Source: Comamonadaceae bacterium (GTDB taxonomy: Bacteria > Pseudomonadota > Gammaproteobacteria > Burkholderiales > Burkholderiaceae_C). Taken from it: a stretch of DNA of 32,842 nucleotides. Position numbers and translations under genes: made by a program. Below, piece after piece: positions 16,261-23,979 of this stretch. Within the stretch, counting starts at the first letter, position 1; every line of letters begins with the position of its first letter. The DNA is taken from assembly GCA_013297985.1 (NCBI GenBank), contig JAAFIY010000038.1, positions 1 through 32,842 on the forward strand, read 5' to 3'. The notes beneath the pieces are model-generated. The model was not told the DNA's origin. It did not search any database and was given only the letters and a program-made list of their open reading frames with translations.

Positions 16261-17214
16261 ATGCAAGAGATATCTGCGCCACCCTTGTTTGAAGCCCGCC
16301 ACCTGGTCAAGCGCTACGGCAGCCAGACGGTGGTGGACGACCTGAGCTTTGCTGTCTACCCCGGCGAATGCCTGGGTGTGATTGGCCCCAACGGCGCGGG
16401 CAAAACCACCACCCTGAAGATGTGCCTGGGGTTGGTGGGCGCAGATGCGGGTGAGGTCAGCGCTTTTGGCCTGCGCATGCCCCAAGACGCCCGTGCCATC
16501 AAGGCGCGGCTAGGCGTGGTCACCCAGTTTGATTCGCTCGACCCTGATTTTTCATGCACCGAAAACCTGCTGGTGTTTGCGCGCTACTTTGGCCTAAGCA
16601 AGTCTGTGGCCCTAGAACGTGCGCCGCGCTTGCTGGAGTTTGCGGCGCTGTCAGCCAAGGCGGACGCCAAGCCGGCGCAACTGTCGGGTGGCATGAAGCG
16701 CCGCTTGAGCTTGGCGCGCGCCTTGGTAAATGACCCCGATTTGCTGCTGCTGGACGAACCCACCACCGGGCTTGACCCCCAAGCCCGCCACCTGATGTGG
16801 GAAAGGCTGCAGCAACTGGTGGCCCAGCAGGGCAAGGCCATTGTGCTGACCACCCACTTCATGGACGAGGCCGAGCGGCTGTGCCACCGCCTGATCGTGG
16901 TCGACCATGGCCGCAAGATTGCCGAGGGCGCCCCGCGCGATCTGATTGCCCAGCACCTGGAACCCGAAGTGGTCGAGCTCTATGGCGCTGGCGCTACCGC
17001 CTTGGCCGAGCCCGGGCCCAACAGCGCCGATTTGCACGCCTTGGCAAAGCGGGTAGAGCGCAGCGGAGAGACGGTGTTTTTCTACACCCACGACGCCCGC
17101 GCTCTGCTGGCGGCGCTGGCCAGCAGACAAGGTTTGCGCAGCCTGCATCGCCCGGCCAATTTGGAAGATTTGTTTTTAAAACTAACGGGGCGGCAGATCC
17201 GCGAAGGGGGCTGA
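16261..17214 (+). CDS. ABC transporter ATP-binding protein, NodI/DrrA type
   Basis: This is the ATPase of an ABC-2 type exporter. ATG 16261 ([20 protein letters not shown]) gives 317 residues. Walker A is [10 protein letters not shown], the signature LSGGMKRRL, Walker [14 protein letters not shown] and the H-loop [11 protein letters not shown]. The C-terminal extension of about 90 residues, ending in [20 protein letters not shown], is characteristic of the NodI branch. Nod factor export itself is unlikely, since no nodulation genes are present; non-rhizobial betaproteobacteria carry close relatives of unknown substrate. The permease gene follows three bases after the stop. Confidence 0.9.
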   Translation: MQEISAPPLFEARHLVKRYGSQTVVDDLSFAVYPGECLGVIGPNGAGKTTTLKMCLGLVGADAGEVSAFGLRMPQDARAIKARLGVVTQFDSLDPDFSCTENLLVFARYFGLSKSVALERAPRLLEFAALSAKADAKPAQLSGGMKRRLSLARALVNDPDLLLLDEPTTGLDPQARHLMWERLQQLVAQQGKAIVLTTHFMDEAERLCHRLIVVDHGRKIAEGAPRDLIAQHLEPEVVELYGAGATALAEPGPNSADLHALAKRVERSGETVFFYTHDARALLAALASRQGLRSLHRPANLEDLFLKLTGRQIREGG

Positions 17215-17217
17215 AGC

Positions 17218-18078
17218 ATGTCGGCATCTGAATTGGCAGCGAGCGCTGCGGCCCCAAGCACAGCGCCTGCGCCGTCTATTTGGCGCAGGCCGGAGTTATC
17301 TAGCCGCTGGACAGCCGTGTTCATGCGCAATCTGCTGGTGTGGCGCAAGCTGGCGGTGCCCAGCCTCTTGGGCAACATCGCCGAGCCGCTGATGTGGCTG
17401 GTGGCCTTTGGCTACGGCATGGGTGCGCTGGTGGGGCAGGTTCAAGTGATATCGCCAGGCGGAGGCCAGCAAGCGGTGCCTTACATCTTGTTTTTGGCCA
17501 GCGGCAGCATTTGCATGAGCGCCATGAACGCCGCCAGCTTTGAGGCGCTGTATTCGGCCTTTAGCCGCATGCATGTGCAAAAAACCTGGGACGGCATCTT
17601 GAACGCGCCCGTCACGCTCGACGACGTGGTGCTGGCCGAAATGTTGTGGGCGGCTTTCAAGTCGCTGTTTACCGTGACGGCCATCTTGGGGGTGATGCTG
17701 GCGCTGAACATCAGCCACAGCCCCAAGCTGCTGGTGGCTTGGGTGATTCTGGCGGGCGTGGGCGTGATGTTTGCCAGCATTGCGCTGGTGTTCAACGCCC
17801 TGGCCAAGGGCTATGACTTCTTTACCTATTACTTCACCCTGGTGCTCACGCCCATGATGTTCTTGTCGGGCGTGTTTTTTCCCATGGAGCAATTGCCACC
17901 CCTGGTGCAAGCCGTGAGCCACTGGCTACCGTTGTCCAATGCTGTGGCGCTGGTGCGCCCGCTGTTCATGGATCAATGGCCTAGCGAATGGCTGCGGCCC
18001 ACGCTGGTGTTGGTCGTCACCACCAGCGTGGCGTTTTGGGTGGCACTGGCTCTGACGCGCCGACGCTTCGCGGGCTGA
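17218..18078 (+). CDS. ABC-2 type permease, NodJ family
   Basis: This is the membrane partner of the preceding ATPase, 286 residues from ATG 17218. About six hydrophobic segments are visible, for example NIAEPLMWLVAFGYGMGALV, PYILFLASGSICMSAMNAAS, LFTVTAILGVMLALNI and TLVLVVTTSVAFWVALAL. The conserved ABC-2 segment FTYYFTLVLTPMMFLSGVFF followed by FPMEQLPP is diagnostic of the NodJ/DrrB family. The 3-bp spacing to the ATPase gene implies a two-gene operon. The exported substrate is unknown. Confidence 0.9.
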   Translation: MSASELAASAAAPSTAPAPSIWRRPELSSRWTAVFMRNLLVWRKLAVPSLLGNIAEPLMWLVAFGYGMGALVGQVQVISPGGGQQAVPYILFLASGSICMSAMNAASFEALYSAFSRMHVQKTWDGILNAPVTLDDVVLAEMLWAAFKSLFTVTAILGVMLALNISHSPKLLVAWVILAGVGVMFASIALVFNALAKGYDFFTYYFTLVLTPMMFLSGVFFPMEQLPPLVQAVSHWLPLSNAVALVRPLFMDQWPSEWLRPTLVLVVTTSVAFWVALALTRRRFAG

Positions 18079-18171
18079 CATGAATTTCGCTCTGGTACCG
18101 GGTTAACCCTGTGTAGCCACCTGAATTGCTGGCGCATGCCAACGCGCGCTGGGGCGACTACCTAGCATCTG

Positions 18172-18197
18172 CCCCCGCGCCGACATGGCGCAGGGGG
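18172..18197 (+). promoter_or_regulatory. Hairpin covering the ribosome binding site of the membrane hydrolase gene
   Basis: CCCCCGCGCC pairs with GGCGC-A-GGGGG across a five-base loop (GACAT), giving ten GC pairs with a single bulged A. The right arm contains AGGGGG, the only Shine-Dalgarno-like sequence before ATG 18202, and ends four bases before that codon. If it forms in the mRNA it would block initiation, so translation may depend on an RNA chaperone, temperature, or coupling. A perfect palindrome GGGTTAACCC lies further upstream at 18100-18109. Confidence 0.5.
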
Positions 18198-18201
18198 TTC
18201 C

Positions 18202-19311
18202 ATGGATTCAGTTTCGCAAGCCGCGCTGGGTGCGGCAGTGGGTTATGCCGTGCTGGGTCGCCGCATCGGTCACAAAGCGACCTTGCTGGGCGCTCTGGGC
18301 GGCACCTTGCCGGATTTAGATGTGTTCTTGGCCCCCAGCTCCGATGTGGCGTTTTGGCAGGTGCATCGCGGCATCACCCATTCGTTGTTTTTCGGCCCGG
18401 TGGTGGGCGCGGCGCTGGCAGCCTTAAGCGCAGGCGGCGAACGGCTGTGGGAGATGGGTCGTTCGCGCTCAGCGGCTCACGCTGAGCAATTGGTGCATTC
18501 AGTGGCCCTGGTGGCGTGGTGGCGCTGGTGGTTGTTTTGGACACTGGTACTGGTCACGCACCCGATGCTTGACGCCATGACGACGTATGGCACCCAGCTG
18601 CTGGCCCCGCTGAACACCCAGCCCTTTGCCGTTTCGGCCATTTCCATCATTGATCCGGTCTACACCCTGACGCTTTTGGTGGGCTTGCTGCTGGCCTGGC
18701 TGTGGCGCGATCAGCGCACGCAAGCGCATCGGGCCGCCTTGTGGGCGCTGGCGCTGTCAACTGCCTACATCGGGATCAGCGGCTCGCAAAACATGGTGGC
18801 GCGTGACTTGGCGCGGGCGGATGCGACCCAGTTCAGCTTCATGGCCCAACCCGGCGCGCAAATGCAGGCCTACACCACGATATTCACGCCTTGGCTGCGC
18901 CGGGTGGTGGCGTGGACCGATACCGAGGTGCGTGTGGGCTTCGTCTCTACCCTGAACCCACAGCGCATTCGTTGGACCGCCTACGTCATGCAGCCTGAAG
19001 CGATCTCGGCCGCACAACTGGCCCGCGCCACCCCCGAGGGGCAGGTGTTTTATGGCTTTGCCAAAGGGCCGACCTTGGCGCGCTTGGTCAAGGGCCAAAC
19101 GGGCCAGCCAGAACTGCGGGTGTCGGACGCTCGGTTTGGCTTTCCGGGCGACACCCTGTTTGGCTTTTGGGGGCTGGCCATGCCGATGAACGGCGCATCT
19201 GGCTTGGTGGTCGGGTCGGGCTATCGCTTTACCCTGCCACGCAGTGCCAACCGCGACAGCCTCAACGCGCTGTGGCGGGCCAAGCTGGGCTTAGAGCAGA
19301 GCGCGTTCTGA
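18202..19311 (+). CDS. Inner-membrane metal-dependent hydrolase, YdjM/LexA-binding family
   Basis: The 369-residue protein belongs to the YdjM-like membrane-bound metal-dependent hydrolase family (PF04307 type). The start is secure because MDSVSQAALGAAVGYAVLG is the classic N-terminus. Family motifs are GGTLPDLDVF (about 33-42), HRGITHSLFF (about 55-64) and LVTHPMLDAMTTYGTQLL (about 117-134), with the conserved His/Asp residues thought to bind metal. Several membrane helices span roughly residues 70-200, and a soluble C-terminal domain follows. The physiological substrate of this branch is unknown. It lies 123 bp after the NodJ-like permease, and its ribosome site is inside a strong hairpin. 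Confidence 0.88.
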   Translation: MDSVSQAALGAAVGYAVLGRRIGHKATLLGALGGTLPDLDVFLAPSSDVAFWQVHRGITHSLFFGPVVGAALAALSAGGERLWEMGRSRSAAHAEQLVHSVALVAWWRWWLFWTLVLVTHPMLDAMTTYGTQLLAPLNTQPFAVSAISIIDPVYTLTLLVGLLLAWLWRDQRTQAHRAALWALALSTAYIGISGSQNMVARDLARADATQFSFMAQPGAQMQAYTTIFTPWLRRVVAWTDTEVRVGFVSTLNPQRIRWTAYVMQPEAISAAQLARATPEGQVFYGFAKGPTLARLVKGQTGQPELRVSDARFGFPGDTLFGFWGLAMPMNGASGLVVGSGYRFTLPRSANRDSLNALWRAKLGLEQSAF

Positions 19312-19326
19312 ATACGCCCAGTCGCA

Positions 19327-19370
19327 GGCGTTCTTTTGTTCACAAACGCCACGTAAGGAACGTGCTTTTT
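19327..19370 (+). terminator. Probable terminator after the membrane hydrolase gene
   Basis: Two adjacent stems lie 15 bases past the stop: GGCGTT/AACGCC (19327-19350) and CACGT-AAGGA-ACGTG (19350-19364). The second is followed directly by CTTTTTAT. The short second stem and T run resemble an intrinsic terminator of modest strength. Confidence 0.45.
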
Positions 19371-19384
19371 ATCGATTGATTGGT

Positions 19385-19579
19385 TTATTTGGACAGTCTG
19401 ATTGAAAACAAGGGTCTACCCTCATCCAGTGGGTGCCGCATGTGGGGAACACAGGGCAGTTGATTGCCCTGGTGACTGACCACCCAACCGCCGCGATCTG
19501 ACCCGCGCTCCCAGCGCAGAGCCACATCGCCAAGTTGGGCCAAGGCCACGAGAGATGCAGCGGGTCTACCGCTGATCAC
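19385..19579 (-). CDS. Possible small protein, 64 residues, unknown
   Basis: A GTG-initiated minus-strand frame has AAGGG four bases upstream of its start and codon use compatible with this genome (mostly G/C third positions by inspection). The product contains LRWERGSDRGGWVVSHQGNQ and ends RPLFSIRLSK. I recognise no family, signal peptide or membrane segment. It lies in a 304-bp stretch otherwise lacking genes and is divergent from the small secreted protein gene at 19616. It could be a chance frame. Confidence 0.28.
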   Translation of the reverse strand: MISGRPAASLVALAQLGDVALRWERGSDRGGWVVSHQGNQLPCVPHMRHPLDEGRPLFSIRLSK

Positions 19580-19615
19580 GCAACCCTTGTTTCAAACTTT
19601 GTAAGGACTGTCATC

Positions 19616-19915
19616 ATGAAAGCCACTCAACTCATCGCCGTTTCCGCCCTCGCCGCCCTGACCAGCTTTGGCGCCTTTGCAGGCGAAGCCACTGCACCCG
19701 AAGTCGAATCGGCACAAGCCTTTACCAGCACGCTCACCCGAGCCGAAGTGCGCGCCCAAGCGGTGCAAGCTGCCGTCAACAAGAACATGGAACCCGCCGG
19801 TTCGCGCGTGACGGTGTTTGGCAACAGCACCCAAACCCGCGAAGTGGTCCGCGCCCAAGCCGAACAAGCCCTGCGCACCGGTCAGATCTTGGCGGGTGAG
19901 CGCACCGCTGGCTGA
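19616..19915 (+). CDS. Small exported Ala-rich protein, DUF4148-like
   Basis: The 99-residue product starts at ATG 19616 after AAGGAC and has a clear Sec signal peptide (MKATQLIAVSALAALTSFGAFAG, cleavage near AFA-G). The mature part is short, charged and helical. It contains two related segments, LTRAEVRAQAVQAA and TREVVRAQAEQAL, separated by the motif PAGSRVTVFG, so it looks like an internal duplication. Small periplasmic proteins of this style are frequent in Comamonadaceae and Burkholderiales and are often annotated DUF4148 or hypothetical. No function is known. It stands alone between a terminator-like region and an inverted repeat, so it is probably monocistronic. Confidence 0.75.
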   Translation: MKATQLIAVSALAALTSFGAFAGEATAPEVESAQAFTSTLTRAEVRAQAVQAAVNKNMEPAGSRVTVFGNSTQTREVVRAQAEQALRTGQILAGERTAG

Positions 19916-19978
19916 TCCATCCGCGCGCCCTTTGTGCGCGTCGGTAGTGCCTCGGCCGGAGGCTGGTGTCCGGTCTAT

Positions 19979-20015
19979 CAAACGCCTGTTCCTCGACTCC
20001 GGGGGCAGGCGTTTG
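19979..20015 (+). terminator. Inverted repeat, possible terminator of the small secreted protein gene
   Basis: CAAACGCCTG and CAGGCGTTTG form a perfect 10-bp stem with a 17-base loop, 63 bases after the stop at 19915. The downstream sequence GTCGTTTGG is only weakly T-rich, so efficiency as an intrinsic terminator is uncertain. Confidence 0.4.
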
Positions 20016-20135
20016 GTCGTTTGGTGCATTGGCTTGACCACGCGACTTCAGGCCCAAGGCTTAGCGAAAGATATTTGGCACCACGGTTCGCGCCCCGGGT
20101 TAGCCTCTGAGTCTGCCTAACGAAGCTTGCCTTGC

Positions 20136-20717
20136 ATGCACCGAACTATCTTTAACACCCCTGGGGTGAATACCCTGCTGCGGGGCTTCTCGCGGCTTTT
20201 TCTGCGCTGGACGGGCTGGACAGTGGAAGGCGCACTGCCTGCGCATGCCCACAAAGCCGTGCTCATTGCCGCCCCGCACACCAGCAACTGGGACCTGCCC
20301 TACACCTTGATGGTGGCGTTCTGTCTGGACCTGCAGATTTATTGGATGGGCAAGGCCAGCATCTTTGCGTTTCCGTTTGGGGGCGTCATGCGCTGGCTGG
20401 GCGGCATCGCCGTCGATCGCAGCAAGAACAACAATTTGGTGGCGGCCTCCGCTGATGCCATTCGCACGGCCGATGGCCCGGTGCAATTGATCGTCCCGCC
20501 TGAGGGCACACGCGGCAAGGTGCGCGAATGGAAAACGGGCTTCTACTTCATCGCCCAGCAAGCGCAGGTGCCGATCGTCTTGGCGTACATGGACTACGAG
20601 CGAAAGCGCAGCGGGCTCGGGCCGGTGTTCGTTCCCACCGGGGATGTGGAGCGCGACATGCAGAGCATCAAGACCTTCTATGCGGGCATCAAGGGGCGTC
20701 GGCCCGACAAGTTCTGA
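20136..20717 (+). CDS. PlsC-like lysophospholipid/glycerolipid acyltransferase
   Basis: The 193-residue protein is of the PlsC/LPLAT superfamily. The catalytic H-x4-D motif is HTSNWD (His48, Asp53), and the acceptor-binding motif PEGTR is at 122-126. WMGKASIFAFPFGGVMRWLG lies between them, as in this family. It is shorter than true PlsC and lacks a clear N-terminal anchor, though residues 13-30 are amphipathic or hydrophobic. It probably acylates a lysophospholipid or related lipid at the membrane; the exact acceptor is unknown. ATG 20136 was chosen over TTG 20127. It precedes the biuret cluster but is separated from it by a hairpin and 266 bp, so it is not part of that operon. Confidence 0.85.
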   Translation: MHRTIFNTPGVNTLLRGFSRLFLRWTGWTVEGALPAHAHKAVLIAAPHTSNWDLPYTLMVAFCLDLQIYWMGKASIFAFPFGGVMRWLGGIAVDRSKNNNLVAASADAIRTADGPVQLIVPPEGTRGKVREWKTGFYFIAQQAQVPIVLAYMDYERKRSGLGPVFVPTGDVERDMQSIKTFYAGIKGRRPDKF

Positions 20718-20725
20718 GACGGATT

Positions 20726-20748
20726 CGCCGGCTGCGCCTGAGCCGGCG
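20726..20748 (+). terminator. Hairpin after the acyltransferase gene
   Basis: CGCCGGCT-GCGCCTG-AGCCGGCG is a perfect 8-bp stem located eight bases after the stop codon. There is no T run right after it, so it may be a Rho-dependent end or an mRNA-stabilising structure. It separates the acyltransferase from the downstream operon. Confidence 0.45.
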
Positions 20749-20938
20749 TCGCTCCATTTGCGGGCGCCGACCGCACGTCGGGGCGCAGTGAGGACAGGCC
20801 ACTAGGCTTTGGCAATTGAGCCTTGCCGACTGAGCGAGCGCGGTGAAGGGCAGACCACCGAGCCCGGGCCAGGCCTGACTCAATATCTACCGCCGCAACC
20901 GACCCTGGGGCTGTCGGCCTAGGCGACAAGGCTGGCAC

Positions 20939-20970
20939 GGTATCTGCATGGACACATGCTTGTATACCAA
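20939..20970 (+). promoter_or_regulatory. Nested inverted repeat with GntR-like operator sequence before the allophanate hydrolase gene
   Basis: GGTAT-CT-GCATG-GACA-CATGC-TTGT-ATACC is a nested inverted repeat (20939-20968). Its right part, TTGTATACCAA (20960-20970), resembles the TNGT-NN-ACNA operators bound by FCD-type GntR regulators, and such a regulator is the last gene of this operon. The repeat also encloses an alternative ATG at 20948. Its function is inferred only from similarity and position. Confidence 0.4.
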
Positions 20971-20983
20971 CTCGCGCACCGCA

Positions 20984-22795
20984 ATGTCGCCTACCGATGC
21001 TCACCTGCTAACTCTCAGCGACTGGCGTCAGGCCTATCTGGCGGGTGCCGTGGTCCATCAGCTGGTGCTAGCCAGGGCAAGCCGCGCGTTTGCGCATGCC
21101 CCGGCTGCGGCTTGGATTGTTCAATTGAGCAACTCGGCACTGACTCAGCGATGCGATGAGCTCGTTCAAATCATGGGCAGCCACACCAGCGCAGCGGCCT
21201 GCCTGGAGGCCCTGCCCTTGTTTGGCGTGCCCTTCGTGGTGAAGGACAACATCGACGTAGCGGACTTGCCCACCACCGCCGCCTGCCCAGCGTTTGAACG
21301 TGCGCCCAAGAACGGTGCAACTGTGGTGCAGCGTTTGCTCCAAGCTGGTGCTGTGCTGATCGGTAAAACCAACCTAGACCAGTTTGCGACGGGCTTGGTG
21401 GGTACCCGTTCGCCTTACGGGGCGCCAGCCAGCGTGTTTGATGCGTCGCGCATCAGCGGCGGGTCAAGCTCGGGCTCGGCGGTCTTGGTGGGCGCGGGCT
21501 GGGTGCCGTTTGCGCTGGGCACCGACACGGCCGGATCAGGTCGCATCCCAGCGGCGTTCAACGCTGTCGTGGGTCTGAAACCGACACCGGGGCGTGTGAG
21601 TACCACAGGCGTGTTGCCTGCTTGTCGCAGCCTGGATTGCGTGTCAATTTTTGCGCTCACAGTGACCGATGCGGCCACGGTGCTCCACACGCTGGAAGGT
21701 GCCGACGACCAAGACGAATTCAGTGCCTTTGAGCCTGGCCCAGCCGCGTGGCCCAAGCGCTTGCGGGTGGGTGTGCCGTCGGCGCCGCTGGTTGATGCCG
21801 CGTTGGGCTATGACGCAGCCTGGCGCCGGGCCTGCGCCAGCTTGGCCGACCATGAGGCCGTTGTCACCCCCATCGATTTTGCTGAACTGCACCAAGTCGC
21901 CCGCTTGCTCTACGAAGGGCCTTGGGTGGCAGAGCGCTACACCGTGGTGCAAGAGCTCATCGAAACCCAGCCCGAGCAGATGGACCCCACGGTGCGGGCC
22001 GTCATTGGCAAGGCTTGCGGGATGACGGCGGCAGACACCTTCCGGGCCCACTACGCACTGCGGCGCGCGCAGCAAAAGCTGGCCGCGCTGTGGCAACAGG
22101 TGGATGTGTTGATGGTGCCTACCGCACCCACCCACCCCAGCTTTGCCGATGTGGCGGCGGACCCGATTGGCGCCAACGCCCAGCTCGGCGCGTACACCAA
22201 TTTCGTGAACTTGCTGGGATGGAGCGCGCTGGCAGTGCCAGCTGGGCGCGCCGACCACGGCCTACCATTTGGCGTGACCTTCATTGGCCCGCGCAACACC
22301 GATGCAGCCTTGGTCAATCTGGGCTTGCGATGGCAAGGCCAGACGGCCGAGGTGGGGGCCACAGCGCAGCGGCGCTCAGCCGAGGTACTGCGTTTGCCGG
22401 CCAGCCAGGCCACCCTGCCAGTTGCGGTAGTTGGCGCGCATTTGAGCGGCCTGCCTTTGAACGGTCAGCTCACTGAGCGCGGCGCCGTCTTGCGCGAAGC
22501 CACCCACACCGCACCGCGCTACCGCCTGCATGCGCTGCCCGGCACCACGCCGCCCAAGCCGGGGCTGGTTCGCGTGGCCGACGCGGGGCACGCCATTGCC
22601 GTGGAGGTGTGGGACATGCCCATTACAGAAATTGGCTCGTTCTTGGCGCTGATTCCCCAGCCACTGGGGCTGGGCTGCATCGAGCTAGCCGACGGACGTC
22701 GGGTGCATGGTTTCTTGTGCGAATCCGTCGCCCTGCAGCACGCTGCGGACATCAGCCACCACGGCGGCTGGCGCAACTACTTGGCCACGCTTTGA
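20984..22795 (+). CDS. atzF: Allophanate hydrolase (AtzF-like)
   Basis: The enzyme hydrolyses allophanate, releasing ammonia and CO2, and is the last step of biuret, cyanuric acid and urea-carboxylase pathways. The amidase-signature domain covers residues about 1-440. Lys87 (VVKDNID), Ser161 (ISGGSSSGSAV) and Ser185 (TDTAGSGRIP) have the same spacing as the Lys-cisSer-Ser triad I recall for Pseudomonas AtzF (91/165/189). The C-terminal domain (about 460-603, from VAVVGAHLSGLPLNGQL to FLCESVALQHAADISHHGGW) is the allophanate hydrolase-specific second domain. ATG 20984 gives 603 residues, near the usual 605. ATG 20948 would add 12 residues and lies inside a probable regulatory inverted repeat. 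No urea carboxylase gene is present, so allophanate should come from biuret made by the downstream hydrolase. Confidence 0.92.
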   Translation: MSPTDAHLLTLSDWRQAYLAGAVVHQLVLARASRAFAHAPAAAWIVQLSNSALTQRCDELVQIMGSHTSAAACLEALPLFGVPFVVKDNIDVADLPTTAACPAFERAPKNGATVVQRLLQAGAVLIGKTNLDQFATGLVGTRSPYGAPASVFDASRISGGSSSGSAVLVGAGWVPFALGTDTAGSGRIPAAFNAVVGLKPTPGRVSTTGVLPACRSLDCVSIFALTVTDAATVLHTLEGADDQDEFSAFEPGPAAWPKRLRVGVPSAPLVDAALGYDAAWRRACASLADHEAVVTPIDFAELHQVARLLYEGPWVAERYTVVQELIETQPEQMDPTVRAVIGKACGMTAADTFRAHYALRRAQQKLAALWQQVDVLMVPTAPTHPSFADVAADPIGANAQLGAYTNFVNLLGWSALAVPAGRADHGLPFGVTFIGPRNTDAALVNLGLRWQGQTAEVGATAQRRSAEVLRLPASQATLPVAVVGAHLSGLPLNGQLTERGAVLREATHTAPRYRLHALPGTTPPKPGLVRVADAGHAIAVEVWDMPITEIGSFLALIPQPLGLGCIELADGRRVHGFLCESVALQHAADISHHGGWRNYLATL

Positions 22796-22854
22796 TGCCC
22801 GCGCGCGGCCCCTTCACCGTTCCCTTGCCACCCCAAAACCTTGGAGTACCACCC

Positions 22855-23973
22855 ATGAAAGACCAATCCCTGAATCGCCGCCACGTATTGGCTGCTGGTG
22901 CGTTGATGGCTGCAGTTCCTTGGCGCGCGGCCAACGCCCAAACGCCCCTGACCGTCGGCGTGATCTATGTCGGCCCCAAAGGCGACTTTGGCTACAACCA
23001 GGCGCAGGCCCAAGCGGCTGCGGCCATTCGACGCCTGCCCGGCGTGAAGGTGGTGGAAGAAGAAAGCGTGCCCGAGACCGTGGCAGTGCAAAAAACCATG
23101 GAAGCCATGATCAACCAAGACAAGGCCGGGCTGATCTTTCCCACCAGCTTTGGCTACTTTGATCCGCACATGCTGCGCATGGCCCAAAAGTACCCCAACG
23201 TGCGCTTTGCCCACTGCGGCGGGATGTGGACTGCTGGCAAACACCCCACCAACACCGGCAGCTACTTTGGCTACATCGATGAATGCCAGTTTCTAGCGGG
23301 CGTGGTGGCCGCGCACGCATCCAAGGGCAAACGCCTGGGCTTTATTGCGGCCAAGCCAATCCCACAGGTGCTGCGCAATATCAACGCATTCACCCTCGGG
23401 GCGCGCAGTGTGGACCCCACCGCAACCACCCGCGTCATCTTCACGGGTGAATGGTCGATGCCGGTCAAAGAAGCCGAAGCCTCCACCAGCCTGATCGACC
23501 AGGGCGTAGACGTGCTTACCTGCCATGTGGACAGCCCCAAGGTCATCATGGAAACGGCCGAAAAGCGCGGCGTGTTTTGCAGCGGCTACCACGCCAGCCA
23601 AGCCGCTTTGGCGCCCAAGGGCTATCTCACCGGTGCCGAATGGGACTGGAGCACGCCCTACAACACCTTGGTGAAAGCCGCGCAGTCCGGTGCGCCCATG
23701 CCCAACTTCTTGCGCGGCGGCCTGAAAGAAGGCTTTGTGAAGATGTCGCCCTATGGCGCCGCAGCGCCAGCGGCCGCGCGCACCCGCGCCGACGCGGTGC
23801 GGGCCGAGATGATGAAAGGCACGTTTGTCATCTTCCGCGGCGGCACCGGCGGCTTGAAGGACAACAAAGGCGCCGTGGTCGTCCCCGCTGGCAAGTCTTT
23901 GGGTCAGACCGAAGCCGAGCTCGAGCGCATGAACTACTTGGTTGAAGGCGTGGTCGGCACCATTCCGGGCTGA
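22855..23973 (+). CDS. BMP-family (PnrA-like) ABC transporter substrate-binding protein
   Basis: This is the periplasmic binding protein of an ABC importer, with 372 residues from ATG 22855 and GGAG nearby. A Tat-style signal (NRRHVLAAGALMAAVPWRAANA) precedes the Bmp domain (PF02608 type). The domain starts LTVGVIYVGPKGDFGYNQAQ, with the conserved D-x-G(F)-x-N region, then AGLIFPTSFGYFDPHMLRMA and GYIDECQFLAGVVAAHASKG. Characterised relatives bind purine nucleosides. Here the gene is enclosed by allophanate- and biuret-cleaving enzymes, so a ureido compound is the better guess. It lacks a lipobox and is probably a soluble periplasmic protein. Confidence 0.88.
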   Translation: MKDQSLNRRHVLAAGALMAAVPWRAANAQTPLTVGVIYVGPKGDFGYNQAQAQAAAAIRRLPGVKVVEEESVPETVAVQKTMEAMINQDKAGLIFPTSFGYFDPHMLRMAQKYPNVRFAHCGGMWTAGKHPTNTGSYFGYIDECQFLAGVVAAHASKGKRLGFIAAKPIPQVLRNINAFTLGARSVDPTATTRVIFTGEWSMPVKEAEASTSLIDQGVDVLTCHVDSPKVIMETAEKRGVFCSGYHASQAALAPKGYLTGAEWDWSTPYNTLVKAAQSGAPMPNFLRGGLKEGFVKMSPYGAAAPAAARTRADAVRAEMMKGTFVIFRGGTGGLKDNKGAVVVPAGKSLGQTEAELERMNYLVEGVVGTIPG

Positions 23974-23979
23974 TCTGGC

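Noticed and set aside
16261..18078. True nodulation factor exporter
   Set aside because: NodI/NodJ similarity is clear, but no nod, nif or symbiosis genes are visible, and close relatives occur in free-living betaproteobacteria.
20984..22795. Allophanate hydrolase as part of a urea amidolyase (urea carboxylase) pathway
   Set aside because: No biotin-dependent urea carboxylase or its accessory genes are in the window, and a biuret hydrolase-like gene is present in the same operon.
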